From positions 5,685 through 14,744 of the forward strand of contig MABB01000099.1 in the NCBI GenBank assembly GCA_002162915.1: a DNA stretch of 9,060 nt. The letters run 5' to 3'. The notes below the pieces were generated by a model. That model searched no databases. It saw nothing but the letters and a program-made list of their open reading frames with translations, and was not told the DNA's origin. This stretch comes from Rhodospirillales bacterium 47_12_T64 (lineage in GTDB: Bacteria > Pseudomonadota > Alphaproteobacteria > Kiloniellales > Kiloniellaceae). The position numbers and the translations under genes are program-made. Every line of letters begins with the position of its first letter. The stretch's first letter is position 1. Shown here one piece after another: positions 1 through 5,684 of the stretch.

Positions 1-148
1 TGGGGATTATCTTGGGCTGACAACCGAAACGGTCAGTCGTACTCTGACTAACTTAAAAAAGAAGAACGTAATCTCAATTCCTGCAAACGGAAAACTTCAA
101 ATTAATGATGTGCAGGAATTGACTGATCTTGCTGAGGGAATGAATTAA
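1..148 (+). CDS. Crp/Fnr-family transcriptional regulator, C-terminal fragment
   Basis: This is the last 48 codons of a gene that begins left of the window; the open frame starts at base 2 and ends with TAA at 146-148. The translation begins GDYLGLTTETVSRTLTNLKKK. This is the recognition helix of the winged helix-turn-helix of Crp/Fnr regulators (pattern D-Y-L-G-L-T-x-E-T-V-S-R-x-L), as found in Fnr, FixK and Anr-like proteins. The wing follows (NVISIPANGKLQI), then a short C-terminal helix. Members of this family are dimers with an N-terminal cyclic-nucleotide-binding-like domain that senses cAMP, oxygen (through an iron-sulfur cluster) or other signals. The sensor domain is outside the window, so the signal cannot be read. 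The T-E-T-V-S-R helix resembles the Fnr/FixK branch, but that assignment is an inference. I see no clear intrinsic terminator directly after the stop codon. Confidence 0.88.
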   Translation, partial: GDYLGLTTETVSRTLTNLKKKNVISIPANGKLQINDVQELTDLAEGMN

Positions 149-202
149 GCTCTCACCATAAAAATTAAGCTGTTATCAAACGAAGTTTTTCGGTTGATGG
201 CT

Positions 203-440
203 TGAGATTTTATCGCTCTATTGTTACATATAGGGTGTTTAGACCTGAGTGTAACAGGTCAAAAAGCTTCGGGAAAAGGGATCTTTACGCTGCCTAACAG
301 CGCGATTGGATGCACTTCCCGAAGCGAGCCGCTTATCGTGCTATATGTAAGTCGCGATCCAGAACCTATTCATTTGGTGTTTTGGGAGGATGTGCCCCGT
401 GCACATCCTCGGCAGGCTTGCTTCATTCCTGAAAATCTCA
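203..440 (+). ncRNA. Candidate structured RNA (free RNA or aldolase mRNA leader)
   Basis: Hand folding gives a closed, multi-branched structure. P1 is 203-211 with 432-440 (9 pairs). P2a is 212-216 with 354-358, stacked directly on P1. P2b is 224-233 with 341-350 (10 perfect pairs). P3 is 242-247 with 255-260. P4 is 266-275 with 316-325 (10 perfect pairs), enclosing P4b, 288-292 with 298-302. P5 is about 360-366 with 377-384 (one bulge, one G-U). P6 is 386-395 with 401-410 (10 perfect pairs, 5-base loop). The strand is assigned from the direction of the flanking genes; the helices themselves do not fix it. A 95-codon ORF crossing the region has no recognisable protein character. I do not recognise the family. 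It lacks the conserved cores of RNase P RNA, tmRNA or SRP RNA, and is not the plain rod of 6S RNA. No U run follows P1, so the transcript may continue into the aldolase mRNA. Confidence 0.6.
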
Positions 441-563
441 TCCCTTTTGAAGTTTTGTTTAACTGTTCCTGTTTTAAAGAAGCTTTTCTTGAGTTAGCAT
501 CTCTTTAAATAAAATCTTCACGTCTCTATTTGTTTCAAAGATATTTTACTGGAATAACAGATC

Positions 564-1340
564 ATGGCGAATGAACAGTTGCGTAGAAAACTTGGAAACC
601 ATCACCCTGCTTTTGGATGCTGGATTGATTTATTTAGCCCGATGGCGACTGAAATTATCGCTCAAGCAGGAAATGACTGCCTGATGATTGATTTGGAACA
701 TGGTCCAGGCTCTGTTCTTGATGCTATTGCCCAGATGCAGGCAGCCAGGGCATACGGACCCAAGATTTTTGTCCGTGTATCTCATAATTCTTATGCTGAA
801 ATCAAACGTGTCCTTGATGCAGGTGCTGATGGTGTGATGATCCCGTCTGTATCCTCTGCTTCTGAGGCCAAAGCGGCAGTAGAGGCTGCACTCTATGCCC
901 CAAGGGGGAAGAGGGGCGTTGCTTCTACAATTGTTCGTGGGGCTGATTACGGTGTGAGAGCCACTGAATATCTCGAAAACTTTAATGATGAAATTATGAT
1001 CATTTGTCAGATTGAAGATGCCGAAGGTGTTGAAAAGGCCGCCGAAATTGCCACGACTGACGGGGTTGATATGATCTTTATTGGGCCTTCGGATTTATCT
1101 GCAGATCTTGGGTACCCGGGACAAACGGACCATCCCGTTGTCATGGCTGCGATTGCCAAAGTGGAAAAGGCGGTCAAACAAGCTGGAAAATTACTTGGCG
1201 CGATACCAACGCCCAAACGCCAGGCAGCTGTGCTTTATGACGATGGCTATGATATGGTCCTTGATGGCGGTGATATTGGTTTTCTTGTTAAAGGTGCCAG
1301 AGTTAAAGCCGATGAGCTCAGATCTATTCTGGGGCGATAA
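564..1340 (+). CDS. HpcH/HpaI-family aldolase (class II, metal-dependent)
   Basis: A 258-residue protein matching the HpcH/HpaI aldolase / 2,4-dihydroxyhept-2-enedioate aldolase family, both in length (usually 250-270 residues) and in its TIM-barrel motifs. These enzymes reversibly split 4-hydroxy-2-oxo acids into pyruvate and an aldehyde, using a divalent metal in the cytoplasm. The known catalytic and metal sites of E. coli HpcH (His45, Arg70, Glu149, Asp175) have counterparts here: H46 in DLEHGPG, R71 in FVRV, E151 in QIEDAEGV and D177 in GPSDLSADLG. The start ATG at 564 has only a weak ribosome-binding stretch (GGAAT at 551-555). No homoprotocatechuate-pathway genes are nearby, so the natural substrate is unknown; 2-keto-3-deoxy-sugar acids or citramalyl-type substrates are alternatives. 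The gene lies 123 bases downstream of the structured RNA candidate and may share its transcript. Confidence 0.88.
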   Translation: MANEQLRRKLGNHHPAFGCWIDLFSPMATEIIAQAGNDCLMIDLEHGPGSVLDAIAQMQAARAYGPKIFVRVSHNSYAEIKRVLDAGADGVMIPSVSSASEAKAAVEAALYAPRGKRGVASTIVRGADYGVRATEYLENFNDEIMIICQIEDAEGVEKAAEIATTDGVDMIFIGPSDLSADLGYPGQTDHPVVMAAIAKVEKAVKQAGKLLGAIPTPKRQAAVLYDDGYDMVLDGGDIGFLVKGARVKADELRSILGR

Positions 1341-1357
1341 ATAAAAATAGTGAGGCT

Positions 1358-1392
1358 CTGTATCAGGTGGGGCAGGCACTTCCTTGATGCAG
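1358..1392. terminator. Hairpin between convergent genes, possible terminator
   Basis: Bases 1358-1367 pair with 1383-1392 (10 pairs, two of them G-U) around a 15-base loop. The hairpin starts 18 bases after the aldolase stop codon and ends 7 bases before the stop codon of the convergent lipoprotein gene. It may stop or stabilise both transcripts. There is no T run on either side, so a classical intrinsic terminator is not shown. Confidence 0.4.
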
Positions 1393-1398
1393 GGGCGA

Positions 1399-1989
1399 TT
1401 ATAGCTTAACCGCAACACAGTACTGTTTTTTCTTCTTGAAGATTTCACAAGCTTTACTTGCCGCTGCTTTGGTACCAAAGGCTGAGCCGAGAACCCTGTA
1501 AAAGGTTCCTTTTCCTGTGATTTTGACAGATTTCAACCGAAGCTTGAGACCTTGCGTTTCTCTTGGGAAAGCGTTCCGAAGTTCTGTCCATTCCTGTTCA
1601 GCGCTTTTCTTACTTTTATTTGAGGATAAATGTACGGCGTAGTTACCCTTGGGCATTACCTTGGGTGGTTGAGCCGCTTTTTCTGAATCCTTCAACGGTG
1701 TCGGAGTACTGGTACTTCCGTTTGGAATTTTTACTGGTTCTAACGATGAGGTTTCTATCTCAGATGATTTTGGTCCAGATGATTTTAGCTCAGATTCAGA
1801 AGTGTCTTCGTTAATGGAATCCAACGCCTCTTTCGTTGCATGACTGGCCTGTTTTGACCCTTCTTTGATTTCCTCCCACAGATCGTTGCCCCAACCTTTG
1901 GTGTCATCATAAACGCTGGTACATCCACTCAAAACGAGTAGAGCAGTCAAAACAACAGGTACCAATAAGGAAGAGCGAAGAGTTGGCAT
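1399..1989 (-). CDS. SPOR-domain lipoprotein
   Basis: A 196-residue envelope protein. The N-terminus has a basic residue, a hydrophobic stretch and a lipobox L-S-G-C, with the lipidated cysteine at residue 23. A lipidated N-terminus after signal peptidase II processing is therefore expected, probably at the outer membrane because residue +2 is Thr rather than Asp. Residues 24-115 are polar, rich in Ser, Glu, Lys and Pro, and look like a flexible linker. Residues 116-196 (YAVHLSS..., AEQEW..L, GTFYRVLGSAFGTKAAASKAC) match a SPOR domain, about 75 residues long, which binds glycan strands lacking stem peptides, often at division sites. The gene is 92 bases downstream of phaZ on the same strand. 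A link to cell division or septal peptidoglycan follows from the domain only; the specific role is unknown. A weak ribosome binding site precedes the ATG. Confidence 0.83.
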   Translation of the reverse strand: MPTLRSSLLVPVVLTALLVLSGCTSVYDDTKGWGNDLWEEIKEGSKQASHATKEALDSINEDTSESELKSSGPKSSEIETSSLEPVKIPNGSTSTPTPLKDSEKAAQPPKVMPKGNYAVHLSSNKSKKSAEQEWTELRNAFPRETQGLKLRLKSVKITGKGTFYRVLGSAFGTKAAASKACEIFKKKKQYCVAVKL

Positions 1990-2040
1990 AGGCGAGCACC
2001 AGTTTATTCAGGTTATTAAATTTCTACCCTACCTAAATAT

Positions 2041-2084
2041 ATTATCTTTATAAAAAGATAATTAACTCCTGAAAAAGATAATTA
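2041..2084 (-). repeat. AT-rich hairpin and 13-base direct repeat after phaZ
   Basis: Bases 2041-2049 pair with 2054-2062 (9 A-T-rich pairs, 4-base loop). A 13-base unit, AAAAAGATAATTA on the plus strand, occurs at 2052-2064 and again at 2072-2084; the second copy includes the phaZ stop codon. On the minus strand each copy ends in a T5 run, so this could be a weak terminator between phaZ and the lipoprotein gene. The stem is too AT-rich to be sure. Confidence 0.35.
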
Positions 2085-3314
2085 TTTCTGAGGTTTGGCT
2101 TGGTGCTTTTCTATGAATTTGTTTATTTCTTTTGATACACTTTCACGCCACTTTCGGCCATTAAATATACCGTAATGTCCGACGTTTTTTTCAACATGGT
2201 TTTGGTGTTTGTTTTTTGCAAGCGAAGAACACATCACATGGGCTGATGCTGTTTGTCCAGGAGCTGAAATATCGTCGAGCTCCCCTTCTACAGTAAGGAG
2301 GGCGGTTTTTTTGATCTTTGATGGATCTACCTTTTGCCCCTTCCAGACCATTGTACCGTTTGGCAGGCTTCGTTCCTGAAAAACATGCTCAATCGTATCA
2401 AGGTAGAATTCTGCGGTAACATCCATAACGGAGAGGTATTCATCGTAGAATTTGTTATGGCTTTCTGCTGAATCTCCGTCACCCACAATCAGGTTGTTAT
2501 AATGCTGCATATGCGCATCGACATGACGTGCTGAGTTCATGGATATGAAAGCCGCCAGTTGCATGAAGCCGGGGTAAACACGTCGTCCAGAGCCTTCATG
2601 CTGAAGAGGGACCGTGGCCGTAAGGTTATTTTTAAACCAGGACAGAGACTTGCTATCAGCAAGCTTTGTGACTTCTGTTTCTGCCGCACCCGGGTCAATG
2701 GGACCGCCCATTAATGTCATTGTACAAGGTTGTGCGGGATCGTCATTAGCAGCGAGAATAGATACTGCAGCTAACACAAGTGGCGCAGGTTGACAAACAG
2801 CGATGACATGAAGGTCCGGGCCCAAAAGACGCATATAATCGATAAGATACTGTATGTATTCTTCCAGCCCGAAGTCACCCTCAGACGCAGGTACTTTACT
2901 GGCATCTTTCCAGTCAGTGACATAAACTTCATGGTCCATTACCAATGTTTGTACTGTGCCGCGCAGAAGAGTTGAAAAGTGACCCGACATTGGGGAAACA
3001 AGGAGGATCTTTTTAGGCTTTTTGGCGAGATCACATTTGAAACGGATCAGATCGGCAAAAGGTTTATGGTCAATTCTTGCGAGATCGATGGGATGTATGC
3101 CGTCATCTTTCTGGATAGCCTGAAAGCCCCATTCCGGCTTGCCGCGATGCCGTATAACGCCTTCAATCACATCTGCGCTGGCAGCCATGATTTTGCCCAT
3201 ATAAGTCTGTGACATAGGGAAAAGAGGGTTGGTAAAGTATGTTTTAGTAAGTTCCGTTATCGCCCGCATAGGACCGAGAGCTGCACTTTGCATATCAAAA
3301 AGCGTATATAACAT
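2082..3314 (-). CDS. phaZ: Intracellular poly(3-hydroxybutyrate) depolymerase
   Basis: A 410-residue protein of the PhaZ1-type intracellular depolymerase family, at the usual family length of about 400-420 residues. It hydrolyses stored native PHB granules in the cytoplasm to 3-hydroxybutyrate oligomers. It has an alpha/beta-hydrolase fold in which the nucleophile is cysteine rather than serine: C174 in the elbow motif IAVCQPAP. The acid is D347 or D348 in EGELDDISAPGQ, and the histidine is H380 in GHYGIFNGRKW. These correspond to the Cys-Asp-His triad described for the Cupriavidus enzyme. The N-terminus (MLYTLFDMQSAAL) is typical of the family, which supports the ATG at 3314; an AGGGG stretch lies about 9 bases upstream of it. 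There is no signal peptide. The upstream region holds a PhaR-like operator, so repression by PhaR is likely. No phaA/B/C genes are in the window. Confidence 0.95.
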   Translation of the reverse strand: MLYTLFDMQSAALGPMRAITELTKTYFTNPLFPMSQTYMGKIMAASADVIEGVIRHRGKPEWGFQAIQKDDGIHPIDLARIDHKPFADLIRFKCDLAKKPKKILLVSPMSGHFSTLLRGTVQTLVMDHEVYVTDWKDASKVPASEGDFGLEEYIQYLIDYMRLLGPDLHVIAVCQPAPLVLAAVSILAANDDPAQPCTMTLMGGPIDPGAAETEVTKLADSKSLSWFKNNLTATVPLQHEGSGRRVYPGFMQLAAFISMNSARHVDAHMQHYNNLIVGDGDSAESHNKFYDEYLSVMDVTAEFYLDTIEHVFQERSLPNGTMVWKGQKVDPSKIKKTALLTVEGELDDISAPGQTASAHVMCSSLAKNKHQNHVEKNVGHYGIFNGRKWRESVSKEINKFIEKHQAKPQK

Positions 3315-3374
3315 TGTAACTTACCCCTGAGCCTTTGGCCTATATTTTATCACGTACCAAATAAATTTTGTGTT

Positions 3375-3389
3375 TTGTGCACTGCACAA
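3375..3389 (-). promoter_or_regulatory. Putative PhaR operator upstream of phaZ
   Basis: Bases 3375-3389 are a perfect dyad: TTGTGCA, one central base, TGCACAA. The core TGCACTGCACAA fits the 12-base PhaR consensus TGCRNYGCASMA that I recall from Bradyrhizobium, at every position. PhaR is the repressor of PHB-cycle and phasin genes in alphaproteobacteria. The site lies 61-75 bases upstream of the phaZ start codon and just downstream of a candidate promoter, where bound repressor would block initiation. Confidence 0.6.
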
Positions 3390-3397
3390 TTCGTTAG

Positions 3398-3426
3398 AGG
3401 CTAGGCGTGTTTGACCGGGCAGTCAA
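3398..3426 (-). promoter_or_regulatory. Candidate sigma-70 promoter for phaZ
   Basis: On the minus strand, TTGACT (3421-3426) and TAGCCT (3398-3403) are separated by 17 bases. The -35 is good and the -10 is poor (three of six matches). Transcription would begin near 3391, immediately before the PhaR-like dyad. The -35 also sits in a second dyad, TTGAC-N6-GTCAA at 3411-3426, which could be a separate binding site. Confidence 0.35.
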
Positions 3427-3497
3427 CGTTTGTATAAAATTTCATATCAGTGTCATGAAAAGGATGCGGAAAATTGTGAGGTTGATTCAAAGAAATG

Positions 3498-3746
3498 TTA
3501 CTGATCACATACTTCTCTGCCAGGATCTGTAAGTTTACAGACAAGCCAGTCGGATTTTAGGGGGTTTTTGAACCAAAGCTCGGCCCACCCATGGTTAATA
3601 CAGGCATGAATAAGTTTGGAATCGTATTGCTGTCCCAACTCATCAAACAAGGGTAATTTACCGCCTGCTTGAGAGAGACCTTGATTAAGCCACAAAAGCT
3701 GCTTGGCATTTGGTTTTTTTCTTGAAGGGCTCGTCTTTTTTTGCAT
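3498..3746 (-). CDS. Hypothetical 82-residue protein, winged-helix-like
   Basis: I do not recognise a named family. The first 14 residues are basic and probably disordered (MQKKTSPSRKKPNA). The rest looks like one small folded domain: helices around KQLLWLNQGLSQAGG and YDSKLIHACINHGWAELWF, then WLVCKLTDPGREV. A helix-helix-strand order ending in L-T-x-x-G-R is common at the wing of MarR/winged-helix proteins, so a small DNA-binding or winged-helix-like fold is possible but unproven. It has two cysteines near the C-terminus and no membrane segment. It lies upstream of phaZ on the same strand, but the 183-base gap containing phaZ's own promoter elements argues against a shared operon. No good ribosome binding site is visible before the ATG. 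A 7-base inverted repeat (3762-3768 with 3782-3788) lies just upstream of the start. Confidence 0.65.
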   Translation of the reverse strand: MQKKTSPSRKKPNAKQLLWLNQGLSQAGGKLPLFDELGQQYDSKLIHACINHGWAELWFKNPLKSDWLVCKLTDPGREVCDQ

Positions 3747-3841
3747 AACGTGAGAATTTTAGCACTTTAGTAACAAAGAAAAAAGTGCACGAAATGAGTC
3801 GTTTGAAAGGAAACTGGTTTAGCAGAAAAATAGCGAAAAGA

Positions 3842-3855
3842 AGAAGCGATCTTCT
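3842..3855 (-). terminator. Weak hairpin downstream of the 59-residue gene
   Basis: Bases 3842-3846 pair with 3851-3855 around a 4-base loop. On the minus strand the hairpin is followed by TCTTTTC. It lies about 80 bases past the stop codon of the 59-residue gene and could end its transcript, but the stem is only five pairs. Nothing else stands out in 3747-3936 apart from a 10-base direct repeat (AAAATCACAG at 3881-3890 and 3898-3907). Confidence 0.25.
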
Positions 3856-3936
3856 CTTAAAGCTTTATTGTTCACCCTAGAAAATCACAGGGGAGGAAAA
3901 ATCACAGTGACAAAAAAGTACAGTAAAGGATTTCTC

Positions 3937-4116
3937 TTAAGCTCCAAGGGAGATACGAACGTCGTCCCTCGGTTGAAGAAATCTTTTTACGACCTCACGG
4001 TATTCCACATCCCAGACAAGACGATCAACATCAATATCATCGTTTCGTTCAATGTGAACACTCGCGGACACTTTTGCCTGTGTATCCATGCGGTATATGT
4101 TGTTATAATTTCCCAT
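3937..4116 (-). CDS. Small hypothetical protein, 59 residues
   Basis: This minus-strand frame opens at ATG 4114-4116 and ends with TAA at 3937-3939. An in-frame TAA just upstream of the ATG fixes the longest start. A second Met at residue 10 (MDTQAKVS...) is an alternative start giving 50 residues. An AAGGG stretch sits very close to the first ATG. The translation is soluble and charged with a distinctly protein-like composition: a core of alternating Asp and hydrophobic residues (NDDIDVDRLVWDVEYREVV), then KRFLQPRDD. D-R-L-V-W-D-x-E-Y-R looks like a conserved helix start rather than chance. I do not recognise the family. Overlapping frames on both strands (a 117-codon plus ORF and a 74-codon minus ORF) have less protein-like sequences. 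It follows the oxidoreductase on the same strand but is separated from it by a terminator, so it is probably transcribed alone. Confidence 0.62.
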   Translation of the reverse strand: MGNYNNIYRMDTQAKVSASVHIERNDDIDVDRLVWDVEYREVVKRFLQPRDDVRISLGA

Positions 4117-4156
4117 GCCCTTATCTTAAGCAGAAAAAGTAGAGCGATGGTGGGGC

Positions 4157-4191
4157 AAAAAAGTGGTAAGAATGTGTGCCCGACATACCAC
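4157..4191 (-). terminator. Intrinsic terminator of the FAD oxidoreductase transcript
   Basis: On the minus strand, 4186-4191 pairs with 4163-4168 (6 pairs) and is extended across a bulge by 4183-4185 with 4173-4175. A run of six T follows at 4162-4157. It lies about 78 bases past the oxidoreductase stop codon. Confidence 0.6.
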
Positions 4192-4199
4192 AAGAGCCT

Positions 4200-4249
4200 A
4201 ATACAAGGCATAAACCTATAATAATATAGGATTTACAATGCCTTGCATT
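4200..4249 (-). repeat. Compound hairpin after the oxidoreductase stop
   Basis: Bases 4204-4211 pair perfectly with 4238-4245 and continue outward past one mismatch (4200-4202 with 4247-4249). Inside is a second perfect helix, 4215-4220 with 4225-4230, with a 4-base loop. It begins 20 bases beyond the gene's stop codon and is followed, in transcription order, by the T-run terminator. It could be a 3'-end stabilising structure or a small dispersed repeat. It has no T run of its own. Confidence 0.45.
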
Positions 4250-4268
4250 GGTTAATCAATCTTAACGA

Positions 4269-5462
4269 TTAGATTATATTGAGCTCTTTTACGGGGGTAT
4301 TTTTCATGATTCTGTCGAAACCAAAGATTGATAAGTCGAGACTCCGGTATTTGCTGTGAACAATGAGTTCCGAGAGAGCCCGCCCAACAGCAGGAGCCTG
4401 CTGCAAGCCGTGTCCGCTGAAACCATTTGCGAAATACAGATTATCGATTTCTGGGTGTGTTCCTAATATAACGTTCTGATCCAATAGGTTGTATGCATAA
4501 TGACCAGCCCAGGCATTGATTTGTTTGATACTTTCAAAAGCAGGCACACGATGAGCGAGAATTGGCCAAATTGTTTCATCAAACAAATTGTAATCAATAT
4601 CGTAATCGTAACTTAGGGGATCATTTTTCGCGTCAGGAGAAACGCCACATATGAAATTCTCTCCTTCAGGTCGGAAATAGACACCGCTGTTATCGACGAC
4701 CAAAGGACAGTTATGTATTTCATCGCGACAGTGAAAGACAAAAACGCATCGTTTCCTGCTTTCGACGGGAAGGGGAACCTTTGCCATCGATGCAACACTC
4801 GCCGCCTGTGGACCTGCTGCATTGATAAAGTACCTGCCACTGATAGATGAGCCCTTTTTTAAAACAACGGCATTAACGCTTTTGCAGTCAGATTTAAGAT
4901 CGATAACCTCGTCATATATATAGTCAACGCCAAGTTCTTTGTTTTTTGCCCTGAAGAGCTGTAACAAACTATAGGCGTCAAACCAGCCTTCGCCTGTATT
5001 CCCTAGCGACCCGAGTGAAAGGTCGGTGCAATTCATCCACGGAAAACGGTCACCAAGTTGGGTTGGTGTCAGCAGATTAATATCGGCACCGTGTTCCCTT
5101 TGAACGATATTATTATTTCTGAGGATATCTTCGCCATTAGAACTTGCGAGTAAGAGGTATCCCTTTTCCTGCAGTCCAATGTCGGGGACAGATTCTGTCT
5201 GGTTAATCTTGTCTAAGGCAAGAATGTCGCCAACATTTCTGAGGAATTCTATACCGAACTGGGATATTTTAATGTTCTCTGGTGTAGAAAATTGCTGCCT
5301 TATCGACGCTGCGGAAAGAGTTGTGGATGAACTCTGGTAACTATTATCTTTTTCTATAACAGTTACCTTGCCATCAAAGTCGGGATTGTTTGCTAAAAAG
5401 AAGGCTGCTGCGCTTCCTATTATACCGCCACCGATAACCACGACATCTGAAGTCGGATACAT
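4269..5462 (-). CDS. FAD-dependent oxidoreductase, DAO family (FOXRED1/SoxB-like)
   Basis: A 397-residue flavoprotein of the D-amino-acid-oxidase superfamily, of typical length. Residues 7-24 form the Rossmann dinucleotide-binding strand-turn-helix with G-G-G-I-I-G at 11-16, and E37 is placed to bind the adenosine ribose of FAD. Other family landmarks are the FINAAGPQA segment (213-221), the substrate-domain stretch INAWAGHYAYNLLDQNVILG (315-334), and the closing NGFSGHGLQQAPAVGRALSELI (346-367), which is close to that of FOXRED1-like and sarcosine/dimethylglycine oxidase proteins. Such enzymes oxidise secondary or tertiary amines or amino acids. The substrate and electron acceptor cannot be read here. 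GGAG (5468-5471 on the complement) sits five bases before the ATG, supporting the start. A TATAAA at 5483-5488 on the minus strand is a possible -10, without a convincing -35. The gene is monocistronic, ending at a terminator near 4157-4191. Confidence 0.88.
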   Translation of the reverse strand: MYPTSDVVVIGGGIIGSAAAFFLANNPDFDGKVTVIEKDNSYQSSSTTLSAASIRQQFSTPENIKISQFGIEFLRNVGDILALDKINQTESVPDIGLQEKGYLLLASSNGEDILRNNNIVQREHGADINLLTPTQLGDRFPWMNCTDLSLGSLGNTGEGWFDAYSLLQLFRAKNKELGVDYIYDEVIDLKSDCKSVNAVVLKKGSSISGRYFINAAGPQAASVASMAKVPLPVESRKRCVFVFHCRDEIHNCPLVVDNSGVYFRPEGENFICGVSPDAKNDPLSYDYDIDYNLFDETIWPILAHRVPAFESIKQINAWAGHYAYNLLDQNVILGTHPEIDNLYFANGFSGHGLQQAPAVGRALSELIVHSKYRSLDLSIFGFDRIMKNTPVKELNII

Positions 5463-5573
5463 AAATACTCCGTAGTTTATATTTTATACAAACGCATCTT
5501 TGACTTACTTTCTGTCCGGAGCAATAAAAATTGGCATGGGATGTCGAAATAATTTTAAAAAAACATTAAATTT

Positions 5574-5598
5574 TGAGGTAAAATAATACCTCATTTTT
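5574..5598 (+). terminator. Palindrome with T run in a divergent promoter region
   Basis: TGAGGTA (5574-5580) and TACCTCA (5587-5593) are perfect complements around a 6-base AT loop, followed by five T at 5594-5598. As RNA on the plus strand it looks like an intrinsic terminator. Yet no plus-strand gene lies upstream; the neighbours diverge. It may stop antisense transcription before rplM, or be a protein-binding operator about 112 bases upstream of the oxidoreductase. Confidence 0.45.
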
Positions 5599-5647
5599 AA
5601 CTAATTGAAATTACACAGTTATTTTGTGTCGTAATTTTTAAAACTGT

Positions 5648-5676
5648 TTGACAGGTCGCTCGGGCTGTAATAGAAC
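5648..5676 (+). promoter_or_regulatory. Sigma-70 promoter for rplM-rpsI
   Basis: A perfect -35 hexamer TTGACA (5648-5653) is followed after 17 bases by TAGAAC (5671-5676), which has four of six matches to the -10. The predicted start is near 5683, giving a leader of about 60 bases. It is the only strong promoter-like pair ahead of the ribosomal genes. Confidence 0.65.
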
Positions 5677-5684
5677 CCAACCAC

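Noticed and set aside
203..440. Identity of the RNA candidate as 6S RNA, RNase P RNA, tmRNA or a common riboswitch
   Set aside because: The fold is multi-branched rather than a single rod with a central bubble. I found no GAGGAAAGTCC-type RNase P core, no tag-coding or T-arm segment of tmRNA, and no box of the cobalamin, FMN or TPP riboswitches. A covariance search could still overturn this.
221..508. 95-codon plus-strand ORF between the regulator and the aldolase
   Set aside because: Its sequence has no recognisable protein character and it runs through several perfect RNA helices (P2b, P3, P4, P6). No ribosome binding site precedes it.
3789..3880. 28-codon basic plus-strand ORF starting near 3794
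   Set aside because: No ribosome binding site, low-complexity Lys/Arg composition, and no context supporting expression.
3987..4211. 74-codon minus-strand ORF
   Set aside because: It overlaps the 59-residue frame on the same strand, crosses the oxidoreductase terminator and looks like a shadow frame.
3868..4221. 117-codon plus-strand ORF
   Set aside because: A GGGGAGG stretch lies upstream of an internal GTG, but the translation is unnaturally rich in Ile and Cys and runs through the minus-strand T-run terminator. The 59-residue minus frame is far more protein-like.
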